A stretch of DNA of 64,000 bases from Thiobius zoothamnicola (lineage in GTDB: Bacteria; Pseudomonadota; Gammaproteobacteria; Chromatiales; Chromatiaceae): the NCBI GenBank assembly GCA_963678215.1, contig OY782758.1, positions 682,001 through 746,000 on the forward strand. The letters are read 5' to 3'. The position numbers and the translations under genes were made by a program. The notes beneath the pieces were generated by a model. The model was not told the DNA's origin, did no database searches, and saw only the letters and a list, made by a program, of their open reading frames with translations. Position 1 is the stretch's first letter. Each line of letters opens with the position of its first letter. Positions 34,054 through 43,160 of this stretch are shown piece after piece.

Positions 34054-35109
34054 ATGTCCACCGAACGCCAGCCCCAACGTATTCTGGTGATCCGACGGGA
34101 TAATATTGGCGACTTGGTTTGCACCACCCCGCTATTCGCGTGCCTGAAGTCGCATTATCCGCAGGCGCGTATCATGGCATTGGTAAACAGCTACAACGCT
34201 GCTGTGTTAGAAGGCAATCCACATGTCGATCGCCTGTATGTCTACACCAAGGCGAAACATCGCGGGGATCAACCGTTATGGCGCATTTACTGGCAGCGTT
34301 TCCGGTTAACCAGAGCGCTACGCCAGCAAGCCATTGACTTGGCGATACTGGCTACACCGTCACCCGATAAATACGGTTATCGTCTGGCGCGTCAGATTGG
34401 CGCACGGCGGATTATCGGCATGAATGATGGTTCGTTGAAGCTGGATGTTAATCTGCCGCCTGCCGATATCCAGGGATTGCATCAGGTGCAACGCACATTG
34501 GCCATTGCTGGATTATCGATGGAAGAGCACCTCATTCCACCCGTCAAAGTCTTTGTATCGGCTGAAGAAAAACAACAAGCCCGTCAACAATTCCAGCAGG
34601 CTGGCGGCGTCGATCCGCAACCGATCGGCATACACATCAGTGCGCGCAAAGTCGTCAACCGCTGGCCGACAACGCATTTTGTCTCGGTGATACGAAAATT
34701 ACTCAAAACCACAGATAAAAACATTGTGCTGTTTTGGAGTCCGGGTTCGGAAAATGACGCTCAGCATCCAGGTGATGACGAAAAAGCATCCGCCATTATC
34801 CAACAGATCAACAATCCAAGATTGATTCCCTTTCCAACCCTGACTTTACGGGCATTAATCGCCGGTTTATCTCCGCTCTCTGTTTTGCTCTGCAGTGACG
34901 GTGGTGCCATGCATATTACGGCGGGACTGGCCCGGCCCATTGTCTGTCTGTTCGGCTACTCTGAAGGGGCGCGACAATGGCGGCCCTGGGGAAAACATAC
35001 CTTGCTGCAGCAGGAGCCTGTCGATCAAATAACACCAGACGCGGCATTTAACGCCTTATTGCCTTATCTGTCTGAATCCACAGAGACAGGCCGGATTTCA
35101 AAGAAATAA
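34054..35109 (+). CDS. Glycosyltransferase family 9, heptosyltransferase-like
   Basis: A GT-B fold transferase of the GT9 (WaaC/WaaF/WaaQ) family. N-terminal RRDNIGDLVCTTPLFACLKSHYP, central HISARKVVNRWPTTHF and the nucleotide-sugar binding SDGGAMHITAGLARPIVCLFG are visible in 351 aa. It probably adds heptose or a related sugar to lipopolysaccharide; the acceptor is unclear. Its 3' end overlaps the convergent thiE gene by 12 bp. Confidence 0.9.
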   Translation: MSTERQPQRILVIRRDNIGDLVCTTPLFACLKSHYPQARIMALVNSYNAAVLEGNPHVDRLYVYTKAKHRGDQPLWRIYWQRFRLTRALRQQAIDLAILATPSPDKYGYRLARQIGARRIIGMNDGSLKLDVNLPPADIQGLHQVQRTLAIAGLSMEEHLIPPVKVFVSAEEKQQARQQFQQAGGVDPQPIGIHISARKVVNRWPTTHFVSVIRKLLKTTDKNIVLFWSPGSENDAQHPGDDEKASAIIQQINNPRLIPFPTLTLRALIAGLSPLSVLLCSDGGAMHITAGLARPIVCLFGYSEGARQWRPWGKHTLLQQEPVDQITPDAAFNALLPYLSESTETGRISKK

Positions 35110-35712
35110 ACGGCTGATCGCGCGCGCGGCGGATTGAACATCATCAGCCGCGAAAACGCCTCGAATCACCGCCAACATATCGGCACCCGCTTCCAACAAG
35201 GCCTGGCCGTTCCGGGCATGGATACCGCCGATAGCGACAATTGAACAATCAAGCCGCTGACGCGCATTATGTAATATCTGAAGATCCGCTGGCGTCGCTT
35301 GAGGTTTACTGGAAGAGGCGTAAAAACGGCCAAAGGCGACATAATCAGCACCCAGCGCCACCGCATCCTCAGCCAAGGCCAATTGGTTATAACAAGAAAC
35401 ACCAATCATCGCTTGCGAACCCAGAACCTCTCTCGCACGCGCGAAATTCATATCATGTTTACCAATATGCACGCCGTCAGCGCCAATATCCGCTGCGAGG
35501 TGGACATCATCATTAATCAGCAAGGGTTTTTGATGCGCGCGGCAAACCCGCAGAATCTCCGTCGCCTCACGGCGGCGGCAGACCGTATCATCACTCTTGT
35601 CCCGGTATTGCACAATTTGAGCACCGCCCAAAATCGCTTGTTCAACCTGGCGCGCCAGATTCAGCCCTTTCAGATTAGCATCCGTAATCGCATATAGACC
35701 ACGCAATTTCAT
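35098..35712 (-). CDS. thiE: Thiamine-phosphate synthase
   Basis: Joins HMP-PP and thiazole phosphate to form thiamin phosphate. A 204-aa TIM barrel with LRGLYAITDANLKGLNL, GGAQIVQYRDKS, LLINDDVHLAADIGADGVHIGKHD, FGRFYASSSKPQATPA and the phosphate-binding IVAIGGIHARNGQALLEAGADMLAVI. It starts within the ATGA overlap with thiD. No TPP riboswitch was recognised upstream of thiD. Confidence 0.95.
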   Translation of the reverse strand: MKLRGLYAITDANLKGLNLARQVEQAILGGAQIVQYRDKSDDTVCRRREATEILRVCRAHQKPLLINDDVHLAADIGADGVHIGKHDMNFARAREVLGSQAMIGVSCYNQLALAEDAVALGADYVAFGRFYASSSKPQATPADLQILHNARQRLDCSIVAIGGIHARNGQALLEAGADMLAVIRGVFAADDVQSAARAISRLFL

Positions 35713-36491
35713 ATAAAACGCCTGTTGGGTAAATGTTGTCCTTGCCCCGTTTTTTCTGCGGTTTCCAAACTACGCCAGGTAAAATGCTGCGCAGCCTGCA
35801 CGGCTGCTTTCATTGTCTGATGTTGAGCCAATTGGCAAGCACAAGCACTGGCCAGCGTACAGCCTGAACCATGATAGACATCAGGCAATTTGGGACAAGT
35901 TAAATGGTATGGATCCTCCGTCTGCGAATACAGGGTATTCATGACTTGCGATCCTGCGCTTTCATCCGCGCCGGTCAACATCACATATCCACACCCTTGA
36001 TCCAACAACCGCTCAACCGCTGGCTGCGGCTTTTGCCGACCTGTTAAACGCCGCGCCTCAGCCTGGTTAGGCGTGAGCAAATCCACGAAAGGTAATAAAC
36101 GCTGATTCATCACCCTCACCAATGCCGGTCCGGCCAATTCCCGTCCACCACCCGCCGCCAATACCGGATCCAAAACCACAGGCTTGTTAAGCTCAGCCAA
36201 AATATCAGCAATCGCCAAGGCAATGTCAACATCACCCATCAAGCCAATTTTCACCCAATCCGGGTTGACATCAGCGAGTAAAACGTCAGCCTGCTGGAGA
36301 AAATCACAACGATCTTGCGGATAAAGACGTTGCACATTTTGAGTGCTTTGCGCAGTCAGACAGGTAACCAACGAATAGGCGCGGCAATGGTGCGCGACAG
36401 CGGTTTCAATATCCGCCTGGATACCTGCCCCGCCAGTTGGATCGTGGCCGCCAATGAATAAAATCGTTGGGCTGGAATGAGCTATCAACAT
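35709..36491 (-). CDS. thiD: Hydroxymethylpyrimidine (phosphate) kinase
   Basis: Phosphorylates HMP and HMP-P in thiamin synthesis. Ribokinase fold with ILFIGGHDPTGGAGIQADIE, VLDPVLAAGGGRELAG, LTPNQAEARRLTG and the anion hole YHGSGCTLASACACQLAQ. ATG 36491 (MLIAHSSPTILFIGG) gives 260 aa, close to the family norm; the longer 290-aa reading is unlikely. Coupled to thiE by 4 bp. Confidence 0.94.
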   Translation of the reverse strand: MLIAHSSPTILFIGGHDPTGGAGIQADIETAVAHHCRAYSLVTCLTAQSTQNVQRLYPQDRCDFLQQADVLLADVNPDWVKIGLMGDVDIALAIADILAELNKPVVLDPVLAAGGGRELAGPALVRVMNQRLLPFVDLLTPNQAEARRLTGRQKPQPAVERLLDQGCGYVMLTGADESAGSQVMNTLYSQTEDPYHLTCPKLPDVYHGSGCTLASACACQLAQHQTMKAAVQAAQHFTWRSLETAEKTGQGQHLPNRRFI

Positions 36492-36724
36492 AAATGTCGG
36501 ATCAATCAAACTGAAAAACTTACCTTCAAGCATAACGCTTAACGACTTGGAAAGTTCCCTGCGGTGGCTCTGAAAAGTCATGCCGCCACTGAAAGCGCGC
36601 CAGGCACGCGCATCAAAGGATTACTCCAAACATCGATAAACTGACTGAATCGGCCATGATTCGCTTGCTAGACGACTAACTGATAAAATAGACCGATTGC
36701 TTTCTAAAACAGCTAAAATTGACT

Positions 36725-37852
36725 ATGGCGTTAAATACCACCGAAGAGATTATTGATGATCTGAAACGGGGAAAAATGGTCATCATCATGGATGATGAAG
36801 ATCGTGAAAATGAAGGCGATCTGCTCATGGCGTCCGAAAAAGTGACACCAGAAGCCATTAATTTCATGGCGCGCTATGGGCGCGGCTTGATTTGCATGAC
36901 GATGACCCACGAACGCTGCCATCAACTCCGCTTGCCACTGATGGTCAATACCGACAACCAACTGGAATCCACCAATTTCACCATCTCTATTGAGGCAGCG
37001 GAAGGCGTCACGACAGGCATTTCAGCCGCTGACCGGGCGACAACTGTACTGGCGGCGGTGGCGGAAGACGCACAACCTCAGGATCTGGTACAACCCGGCC
37101 ATATTTTTCCGCTGATGGCGCAACCCGGCGGCGTTTTAGTGCGCGCTGGCCACACCGAAGCCGGCTGTGATCTGGCGAGACTGGCCGGACTCCATCCCTC
37201 TTCCGTCATTGTTGAAATTTTGAATGAAGATGGCAGCATGGCACGTCGCCCTGACCTGGAAGCCTTTGCGCAACAACATGATCTTAAAATCGGCACCATT
37301 GCGGATTTGATCCAATACCGCATCAAGAACGAAAAAACCGTGGAGCAAATCACAGGATGTAATCTACCCACCCGACATGGCGACTTCCGCCTGTACTCCT
37401 ACCAGGACATGATCGGCAATGAAATCCATCTCGTCCTGGTCAAGGGCGAAATCAGCCCGGAACGCCCCACTCTGGTCAGAGTGCATGTGCAGAACACCTT
37501 ATGCGATATGTTTGAAAGCACCATGGATAGCGGCTGGCCCTTGCGAGCGGCGATGGATTACGTCTCTCAGGTCGGTGAAGGGGTGATTGTGGTGCTGCGT
37601 AACTATGATAAAGCACGGGATCTCGTCAATCGCATCGAAGAACAGCGCACAGGGGGCAATACGGAGCGTCAGGCGAAGAATTTTAAAACCTCGCAAAATG
37701 ATGATGATTTGCGCACCATTGGCGTTGGCGCGCAAATTCTGACCGACCTGGGAGTGCGCAAAATGCGCGTGATGAGCGCTCCCAAACACCTGCATGCGCT
37801 GGCCGGGTTTGATCTCGAAGTTACGGAATTTGTGGATACTAAAGAACACTGA
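36725..37852 (+). CDS. ribB: DHBP synthase with degenerate GTP cyclohydrolase II domain
   Basis: N-terminal RibB (about 1-200) makes 3,4-dihydroxy-2-butanone 4-phosphate from ribulose 5-phosphate; MDDEDRENEGDLLMA and GHTEAGCDLARLAG hold the catalytic acidic and His residues. The C-terminal RibA-like region (205-375) lacks the zinc cysteines: where GCH II has SLRCDCG, this reads CDMFESTMDSG, and the GRNIGL motif is gone. It is thus probably a RibB with an inactive GCH II half, and a separate RibA must exist. ATG 36725 is used; TTG 36719 rejected. Leads the ribBA-ribH-nusB-thiL operon. Confidence 0.93.
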   Translation: MALNTTEEIIDDLKRGKMVIIMDDEDRENEGDLLMASEKVTPEAINFMARYGRGLICMTMTHERCHQLRLPLMVNTDNQLESTNFTISIEAAEGVTTGISAADRATTVLAAVAEDAQPQDLVQPGHIFPLMAQPGGVLVRAGHTEAGCDLARLAGLHPSSVIVEILNEDGSMARRPDLEAFAQQHDLKIGTIADLIQYRIKNEKTVEQITGCNLPTRHGDFRLYSYQDMIGNEIHLVLVKGEISPERPTLVRVHVQNTLCDMFESTMDSGWPLRAAMDYVSQVGEGVIVVLRNYDKARDLVNRIEEQRTGGNTERQAKNFKTSQNDDDLRTIGVGAQILTDLGVRKMRVMSAPKHLHALAGFDLEVTEFVDTKEH

Positions 37853-37859
37853 GAATCTC

Positions 37860-38330
37860 ATGATGAATATGACGACAATTGAAGGTGGCATGACAGTTGA
37901 CCAGGCGCGGTTCTGCGTGGTGGTTGCGCGTTGGAACAGCTTTGTGGTGGACAGCCTGGAAGCTGGCGCGCTCGATACCCTGAAACGCCATGGCGCGACA
38001 GAACAGGATATTACGATCGTCCGCTTGCCTGGTGCTTTTGAAATGCCTTTAGTGCTGGATAAAATCGCCGCGCAAGGAAAGTACGACGCCATCGTGGCAT
38101 TGGGCGCCGTCATCCGTGGCGGTACGCCGCACTTTGACTATGTCGCCGGCGAATGCGTCAAAGGCATGGCGCAAGTCACCCTGAAACATGGCGTGCCCAT
38201 CGCCTTTGGCGTCCTCACTGTGGACACCATTGAACAAGCTATTGAGCGCGCTGGTGCCAAAGCGGGTAACAAAGGTGGGGAAGCGGCGGCTTCCGCCATT
38301 GAAATGGTCAACCTGTTACGCGCCTTGTGA
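37860..38330 (+). CDS. ribH: 6,7-dimethyl-8-ribityllumazine synthase
   Basis: Condenses the RibB product with the pyrimidine intermediate. The 156-aa protein has VVVARWNSFVVDSLEAGALDTL, RLPGAFEMPLV, ALGAVIRGGTPHFDYVAGE with the catalytic His, and FGVLTVDTIEQAIERAG. ATG 37860 or 37863 follows the ribB stop by a few bases; a longer frame into ribB is a shadow. Its last codons overlap the GTG start of nusB. Confidence 0.97.
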   Translation: MMNMTTIEGGMTVDQARFCVVVARWNSFVVDSLEAGALDTLKRHGATEQDITIVRLPGAFEMPLVLDKIAAQGKYDAIVALGAVIRGGTPHFDYVAGECVKGMAQVTLKHGVPIAFGVLTVDTIEQAIERAGAKAGNKGGEAAASAIEMVNLLRAL

Positions 38331-38767
38331 GCCGTCAGCGCAGTAAAGCGCGCGGTCTGGCGACGCAAGCGGTATACCAATGGCAAATAGCGGGCCAGGA
38401 TGTACTGGACATCATCCGCCAATTTCACACTGAACATAACGGCAAAAAAATCGATTTTGATTATTTCCAGGTGCTATTACGCGGCGTCACCAGTCAGTTA
38501 GGACGTTTGGACGAAACCCTGACACCCCATCTGGATCGCAGCATCCTGAGCGTCGATCCGGTGGAGCGCGCGATATTGCGCATCGCCTGTTATGAACTGA
38601 CAGATCGCCCTGAAATACCGTATCGCGTGATCATTAACGAAGCGGTTGAACTGGCCAAATTATTTGGCGCTGAACAAGGCCATAAATATGTCAACGGAGT
38701 ACTGGACAAAACGGCACGCGCGCTCAGAACCACAGAAACCCAGTTGCAGCAACAACAGCGGCAATGA
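38327..38767 (+). CDS. nusB: Transcription antitermination protein NusB
   Basis: RNA-binding factor of rRNA antitermination. The 146-aa all-helical protein shows SKARGLATQAVYQWQIAGQ, RAILRIACYELTDRPEIPYRVIINEAVELAK and KYVNGVLDKTAR. GTG start in a 4-bp overlap with ribH and ATGA overlap with thiL, so all three are translated together. Confidence 0.96.
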   Translation: MSRQRSKARGLATQAVYQWQIAGQDVLDIIRQFHTEHNGKKIDFDYFQVLLRGVTSQLGRLDETLTPHLDRSILSVDPVERAILRIACYELTDRPEIPYRVIINEAVELAKLFGAEQGHKYVNGVLDKTARALRTTETQLQQQQRQ

Positions 38768-39738
38768 AGGGCGAATTTGACCTGATCAAACGCTATTTTG
38801 CCCAATCCACTCAACAACGGAATGATGTGGCATTGGGCATCGGCGACGACTGCGCCTTACTGCAACCACCACCCGACCAGCAAATAGCGACCAGCATTGA
38901 CACTCTGGTCTGTGGTCGCCATTTTCTCGTTGATGTTGACCCAACCAGCCTGGGCCACAAAGCACTAGCCGTCAACCTAAGTGACTTGGCCGCTATGGGG
39001 GCTGAACCAGCCTGGGTGATGTTGAGCCTGACGCTGCCTGACGCCGACCAAGGTTGGCGGCGTTGGTTACAAGCTTTTATGGCTGGCTTCAGTGCGCTGG
39101 CGCAACAATATCAAATGCAATTGATTGGCGGCGACACCACGCGTGGTCCGCTCTCCATCACAGTGCAAGTGCAAGGCTTCGCACCCCCTGACCAAACAAT
39201 GCGGCGCGGCGCAGCGAAAATCGGCGACCATATCTATGTCAGCGGCACATTAGGAGACGCCGGATTAGCACTGGAATTACAGCAGCAATCTCAGTCTCAC
39301 CCACAAGCAGATATTCTATGGAAACGACTTGACCAGCCAATTCCACGGGTTGAACTGGGATTGGCACTACGCGGCATTGCGCATGCGGCCATTGACATCT
39401 CGGACGGATTAGGGGCTGACCTCGGACACATCTGCGTGGCCAGCGGCGTTGGCGCGCAACTACAAGCAACTGCCCTGCCCTTATCAACCGCCGTCGCAGA
39501 ACAAGTTTCAACCCATGCGGACTGGCGATTGCCGCTAAACGCTGGCGACGACTATGAGCTCCTCTTTACCGCACCACCGCACCAAGCCACCGCAATCGCG
39601 CAAGCCGCCAGCCAAAGCGCCACTCCAATCAAATGCATCGGTGAAATTCAAAGCGGTAAGGAGCTTAGTCTAACTCTGCCAGATGGCAGAACACTGACCG
39701 ATATCAACCAAGGATATGACCACTTCAATGATGTTTAA
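38764..39738 (+). CDS. thiL: Thiamine-monophosphate kinase
   Basis: ATP-dependent phosphorylation of thiamin monophosphate to TPP. The 324-aa protein has LGIGDDCALLQPP, DTLVCGRHF, LAVNLSDLAAMGAEPAWVMLSL, GGDTTRGP and AIDISDGLGADLGHI, all AIR-synthase-like signatures. Last gene of the operon; the more usual next gene pgpA is absent, and a short non-coding gap follows. Confidence 0.95.
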   Translation: MKGEFDLIKRYFAQSTQQRNDVALGIGDDCALLQPPPDQQIATSIDTLVCGRHFLVDVDPTSLGHKALAVNLSDLAAMGAEPAWVMLSLTLPDADQGWRRWLQAFMAGFSALAQQYQMQLIGGDTTRGPLSITVQVQGFAPPDQTMRRGAAKIGDHIYVSGTLGDAGLALELQQQSQSHPQADILWKRLDQPIPRVELGLALRGIAHAAIDISDGLGADLGHICVASGVGAQLQATALPLSTAVAEQVSTHADWRLPLNAGDDYELLFTAPPHQATAIAQAASQSATPIKCIGEIQSGKELSLTLPDGRTLTDINQGYDHFNDV

Positions 39739-39842
39739 CCCCTCGACAGGGAATCAGCAAGTCCCACGCAAGACCTTCCGACAGGTATTATGGGGCTATC
39801 AGATCAAACAGAGTGTGAGTCGACAAGGTGTAACTAAGCATT

Positions 39843-40568
39843 TCAACAGGCTCTATGTTTCCCTCTGACTGCATACTCAACCGCTTTTTGCGCATGAATT
39901 TTGGTTGTATCCAGCAATTTGATGGGCGCATCCGCTTGACTGACCAGCATGCCAATTTCAGTGCAGCCGAGAATCACCGCCTCAGCGCCCTTGTCCGCCA
40001 AATCGCTGATAATGCGTAAATACTGATCTTTCGATTCCGGTATCACTTGGCCCAGGCATAATTCCTGATAAATGATTTTATGGATAATTTCCCGATCGCG
40101 CTGATCTGGAATCAACACCGTCAACCCATAATGGTCGGCCAACCGCTCCCGATAGAAACCTTGCTCCATGGTGAAAGCCGTGCCTAACAGCCCCACGGAT
40201 TCAATCTGATCTTTCACCAATACCTCGGCAGTCGCATCCGCGATATGCAGTAACGGAATGGATATTGAGTCAGCAATTTCCGGCGCGACTTTATGCATGG
40301 TATTCGTGCAGATCAGTAAACAATCGGCGCCAGCCGCTGCAACCTTTTGCGCCGCCTCAACCAGTATTGCGGCCATGCCCGGCCAGTCTTCCGCGCGTTG
40401 CAATCGCTCTATATCAGCAAAATCAACGCTGTACATGACAATTTTTGCTGAATGCAGACCGCCGACCCGCTGACTCACGCCTTCGTTAATCAAACGATAA
40501 TAATCCAGCGTACTTTGCCAACTCATGCCGCCAAGCAAACCGATGGTTTTCATACTTTGGTGAATCAT
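39843..40568 (-). CDS. Aspartate/glutamate racemase family protein
   Basis: A PLP-independent two-cysteine racemase. It has IGLLGGMSWQSTLDYYRLIN, the first catalytic Cys in LLICTNTMHKVAP and the second in VILGCTEIGMLVSQ. This matches the YgeA/RacX group with broad amino-acid specificity. ATG 40568 overlaps the upstream permease stop (ATGA); MKTIGLLGG at 40553 is an alternative. Coupling with peptide-ABC permease genes suggests a role in D-amino acid or peptide metabolism, but that is inferred. Confidence 0.88.
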   Translation of the reverse strand: MIHQSMKTIGLLGGMSWQSTLDYYRLINEGVSQRVGGLHSAKIVMYSVDFADIERLQRAEDWPGMAAILVEAAQKVAAAGADCLLICTNTMHKVAPEIADSISIPLLHIADATAEVLVKDQIESVGLLGTAFTMEQGFYRERLADHYGLTVLIPDQRDREIIHKIIYQELCLGQVIPESKDQYLRIISDLADKGAEAVILGCTEIGMLVSQADAPIKLLDTTKIHAQKAVEYAVRGKHRAC

Positions 40569-41956
40569 GACTGCTTTTCATGCAGACGTGGATCAAACGC
40601 ATCCCGCACTGCATCCGCCAGCAAGTTAGCAGCCAGCACCAGAACAAACATAAACACAAAGGCCGCGAATAATGACCACCACACCACCGGTTCGCGCGCC
40701 AATTCCAGACGCGCGCTATTGATCATATTGCCCCAACTGTTGGTGTTCGGATCGACACCAATATTGATATAGGACAAGACCGCTTCAGCCAACACCAATC
40801 CGCTGAAATCCAGCACAATGACGATCAATACAATGTGCATCACGTTCGGCAGAATGTGGCGCAGCAGAATTCTGAAATGTGAGACACCCAATGCCTGGGC
40901 CGCATACACATAATCCAACTGACGCAATTTAAGCGTTTCACCCCGCAGCAAACGACACAAGGATGTCCAACTGGTGACGCCCAGAATCAGACACAAAAAC
41001 AGCAAACGGAAATCCGCGCGTTCAGCCAGACTATTGAACTGATCCGGGTGATTGCTCATATAAACCTGCATCATCAAAATAGCGGCGGCAATCAACAATA
41101 CCCCAGGCACTGAATTCAGAGTGGTGTATAAATATTGAATCACATCATCCACCCAACCCCGGAAATAACCCGCCATGACACCAAGCAAAATCGCCGCTGG
41201 CAGCATAATCAATGTCGTCAAGGCGCCAATCACCAAGCCGGTGCGGATACTTTTCAGCGCCTGATAAAGCACATCCTCGCCGATCTTGTCCGTGCCCAGA
41301 ATGTGGTATGCCCCGCCAAGCATGATCGCCATTCCGACCAGCATCAGTAATATCAGTAACACCAACGCTGCGCTATGTTGAGCTGCGCAGTCAGTGGATC
41401 GTCGCCATGTATGAAAACGAAGTAACTTGAAACGGAATCGCAACGCCAGCAAAAGTAAGAACGCCCCGGCACCAAGCCCAATGCCTAACAGGGAACGCCG
41501 CAAAATATCCGGCCATTTTTCCGTTTCCGGATCAACCAAATGACGACCGCCGTATTGCAGACGGGGAAAATCCCGTATCTGTTCGCCATTGGGCTGTTCA
41601 ATCATTTCCTTGCTATAGGAATGTGTCGCAAACGGTGCTGAGTAGGTTTTTTCACGCATCTCCTGCAATGGCGCAAGCATGACATCCAGAACGCTTTGGA
41701 TTTGAGTGTCATACAGCATTTCACCTTGCTCATTCTGTCCGACGGCCAGCCGGAAATGCAAAGTGTCGCAAAAACCAATGAACAAATAGCCGACGAGCAC
41801 GACCCAGGCTCCCATTGCGGTGCGACTTTTCGCCACCTGACGCCAGGGTGCCAGTAAATGCTGATGACGGCGCGCATACCAGAAAAAAGCCAGAACCGCG
41901 CAAACCAGCAGATAAATCAAGGCATCAGTCGCCAGAATCACCGGACTTAATGGCAT
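40565..41956 (-). CDS. Peptide ABC transporter permease, DppC/OppC-like
   Basis: A 463-aa inner-membrane permease of the OppC type, longer than usual because of an N-terminal region with two TM helices and a periplasmic stretch (about residues 85-150). The permease core has the EAA-type motif in LRQLDYVYAAQALGVSHFRILLRHILPNV, and a C-terminal TM. It overlaps the DppB-like gene by 1 bp. No ATPase or substrate-binding-protein gene is in the window, so the ATPases must be elsewhere. Confidence 0.88.
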   Translation of the reverse strand: MPLSPVILATDALIYLLVCAVLAFFWYARRHQHLLAPWRQVAKSRTAMGAWVVLVGYLFIGFCDTLHFRLAVGQNEQGEMLYDTQIQSVLDVMLAPLQEMREKTYSAPFATHSYSKEMIEQPNGEQIRDFPRLQYGGRHLVDPETEKWPDILRRSLLGIGLGAGAFLLLLALRFRFKLLRFHTWRRSTDCAAQHSAALVLLILLMLVGMAIMLGGAYHILGTDKIGEDVLYQALKSIRTGLVIGALTTLIMLPAAILLGVMAGYFRGWVDDVIQYLYTTLNSVPGVLLIAAAILMMQVYMSNHPDQFNSLAERADFRLLFLCLILGVTSWTSLCRLLRGETLKLRQLDYVYAAQALGVSHFRILLRHILPNVMHIVLIVIVLDFSGLVLAEAVLSYINIGVDPNTNSWGNMINSARLELAREPVVWWSLFAAFVFMFVLVLAANLLADAVRDAFDPRLHEKQS

Positions 41957-42933
41957 CAGTCCAACCTCACGCGTGGATCAGCCAGGGTGTACGAAATATC
42001 CGTCAACACCAGCCCAATGATGTACAGCACAGCACCCAGAAAAACTATGGCACGCACGATGGCGAAGTCTTGCCGGTCAATCGCGTCAATGGTGTAGCTG
42101 CCCAGTCCGGGAATGCCAAAAAAGGATTCGAGCAACAAGCTGCCCATGAACAACGTGGGCAACACTACCACGACCCCGGTCAGGATCGGGATGAGCGCAT
42201 TTCGCAACACATGGCGGAACAAAATCAGCGATTCGCTTAAACCCTTGGCGCGGGCGGTACGCACGAAGTCCTTATTGATTTCCTCTAAAAACAACGTGCG
42301 GTACCAACGCGAGCCTGAGCCAATGGCGCTGACCACGCCAATCAACACCGGCAGAAGCAAAAATTTCCACGCCTCAATTCCGGTTCCATAGCCGGAGATC
42401 GGCACCAGATTGAGCAATTTGCCAATCAGCACCTGTCCACCAATGATGTAAAACAGGCCGGAAATCGACATCATGGCGACGCATAAAATCACTCCCCAAA
42501 AATCAACATAGGTGCCGCGAAAAAACGCCAGCATCAAGGCAACAGTGATATTCACCGCCAAACCAACCAACACGATGGGCACGGCCAGTGCCAGACTTGG
42601 CCACATGCGCTGGCGGATATCATACCCAATGTGCCTTCCGCTATCCGATTGACCGAATTCAAAGACGAATAACTTGAGTGATTTGGTGAAAAAAATCGTT
42701 TCCGTGATTTTATTCAATCCCTCCGCTGAACCATTAAAGAACAAAGGTTGATCATACCCCCGCTCGTGCTTCCATTGCTGAATGGCCTGTTCAGTGACGC
42801 GCTTGTCACCCAAATGCATGCGCGCCATGTCCTCTGGCGAATTGACCACAAAGAACAACCAGAAAGTGAATAGATTCACGCCGATGAGAACAGGCAAAGC
42901 ATAGAGGAAGCGGCGAATGATATAGGCTGTCAT
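41956..42933 (-). CDS. Peptide ABC transporter permease, DppB/OppB-like
   Basis: A 325-aa permease with about six TM helices, beginning MTAYIIRRFLYALPVLIGVNLFTF, a typical OppB N-terminus. The periplasmic loop contains VTEQAIQQWKHERGYDQPL; the EAA loop is DFVRTARAKGLSESLILFRHVLRNALIPIL. It is the first gene of the minus-strand set dppB-dppC-racemase and is divergent from the octaheme cytochrome operon, with 227 bp between. Confidence 0.9.
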   Translation of the reverse strand: MTAYIIRRFLYALPVLIGVNLFTFWLFFVVNSPEDMARMHLGDKRVTEQAIQQWKHERGYDQPLFFNGSAEGLNKITETIFFTKSLKLFVFEFGQSDSGRHIGYDIRQRMWPSLALAVPIVLVGLAVNITVALMLAFFRGTYVDFWGVILCVAMMSISGLFYIIGGQVLIGKLLNLVPISGYGTGIEAWKFLLLPVLIGVVSAIGSGSRWYRTLFLEEINKDFVRTARAKGLSESLILFRHVLRNALIPILTGVVVVLPTLFMGSLLLESFFGIPGLGSYTIDAIDRQDFAIVRAIVFLGAVLYIIGLVLTDISYTLADPRVRLD

Positions 42934-43160
42934 GAATCCAATATTTGCGGTGGTCCGACGATAAAAATATCAATGCATTATGGCATATGAAATTATCTCG
43001 CCACTAGATTTCATCTGGCGGCATCATGCGCTAATTCGCATCAACGACTAAAGACACCGATTAGCCAATAACATTTTCTATCGTGACTCACATGCTGCTT
43101 TATTCCCCCAATAACTATGTTATATTCAAGGTTATTATAAATACATGAGGGGGAGGAGAA

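Noticed and set aside
36582..36724. FMN or TPP riboswitch before ribB or thiD
   Set aside because: No conserved FMN or TPP aptamer motifs were found in the short divergent gap.
37499..38113. 204-codon minus-strand ORF across ribB and ribH
   Set aside because: Antisense shadow of two well-defined genes.
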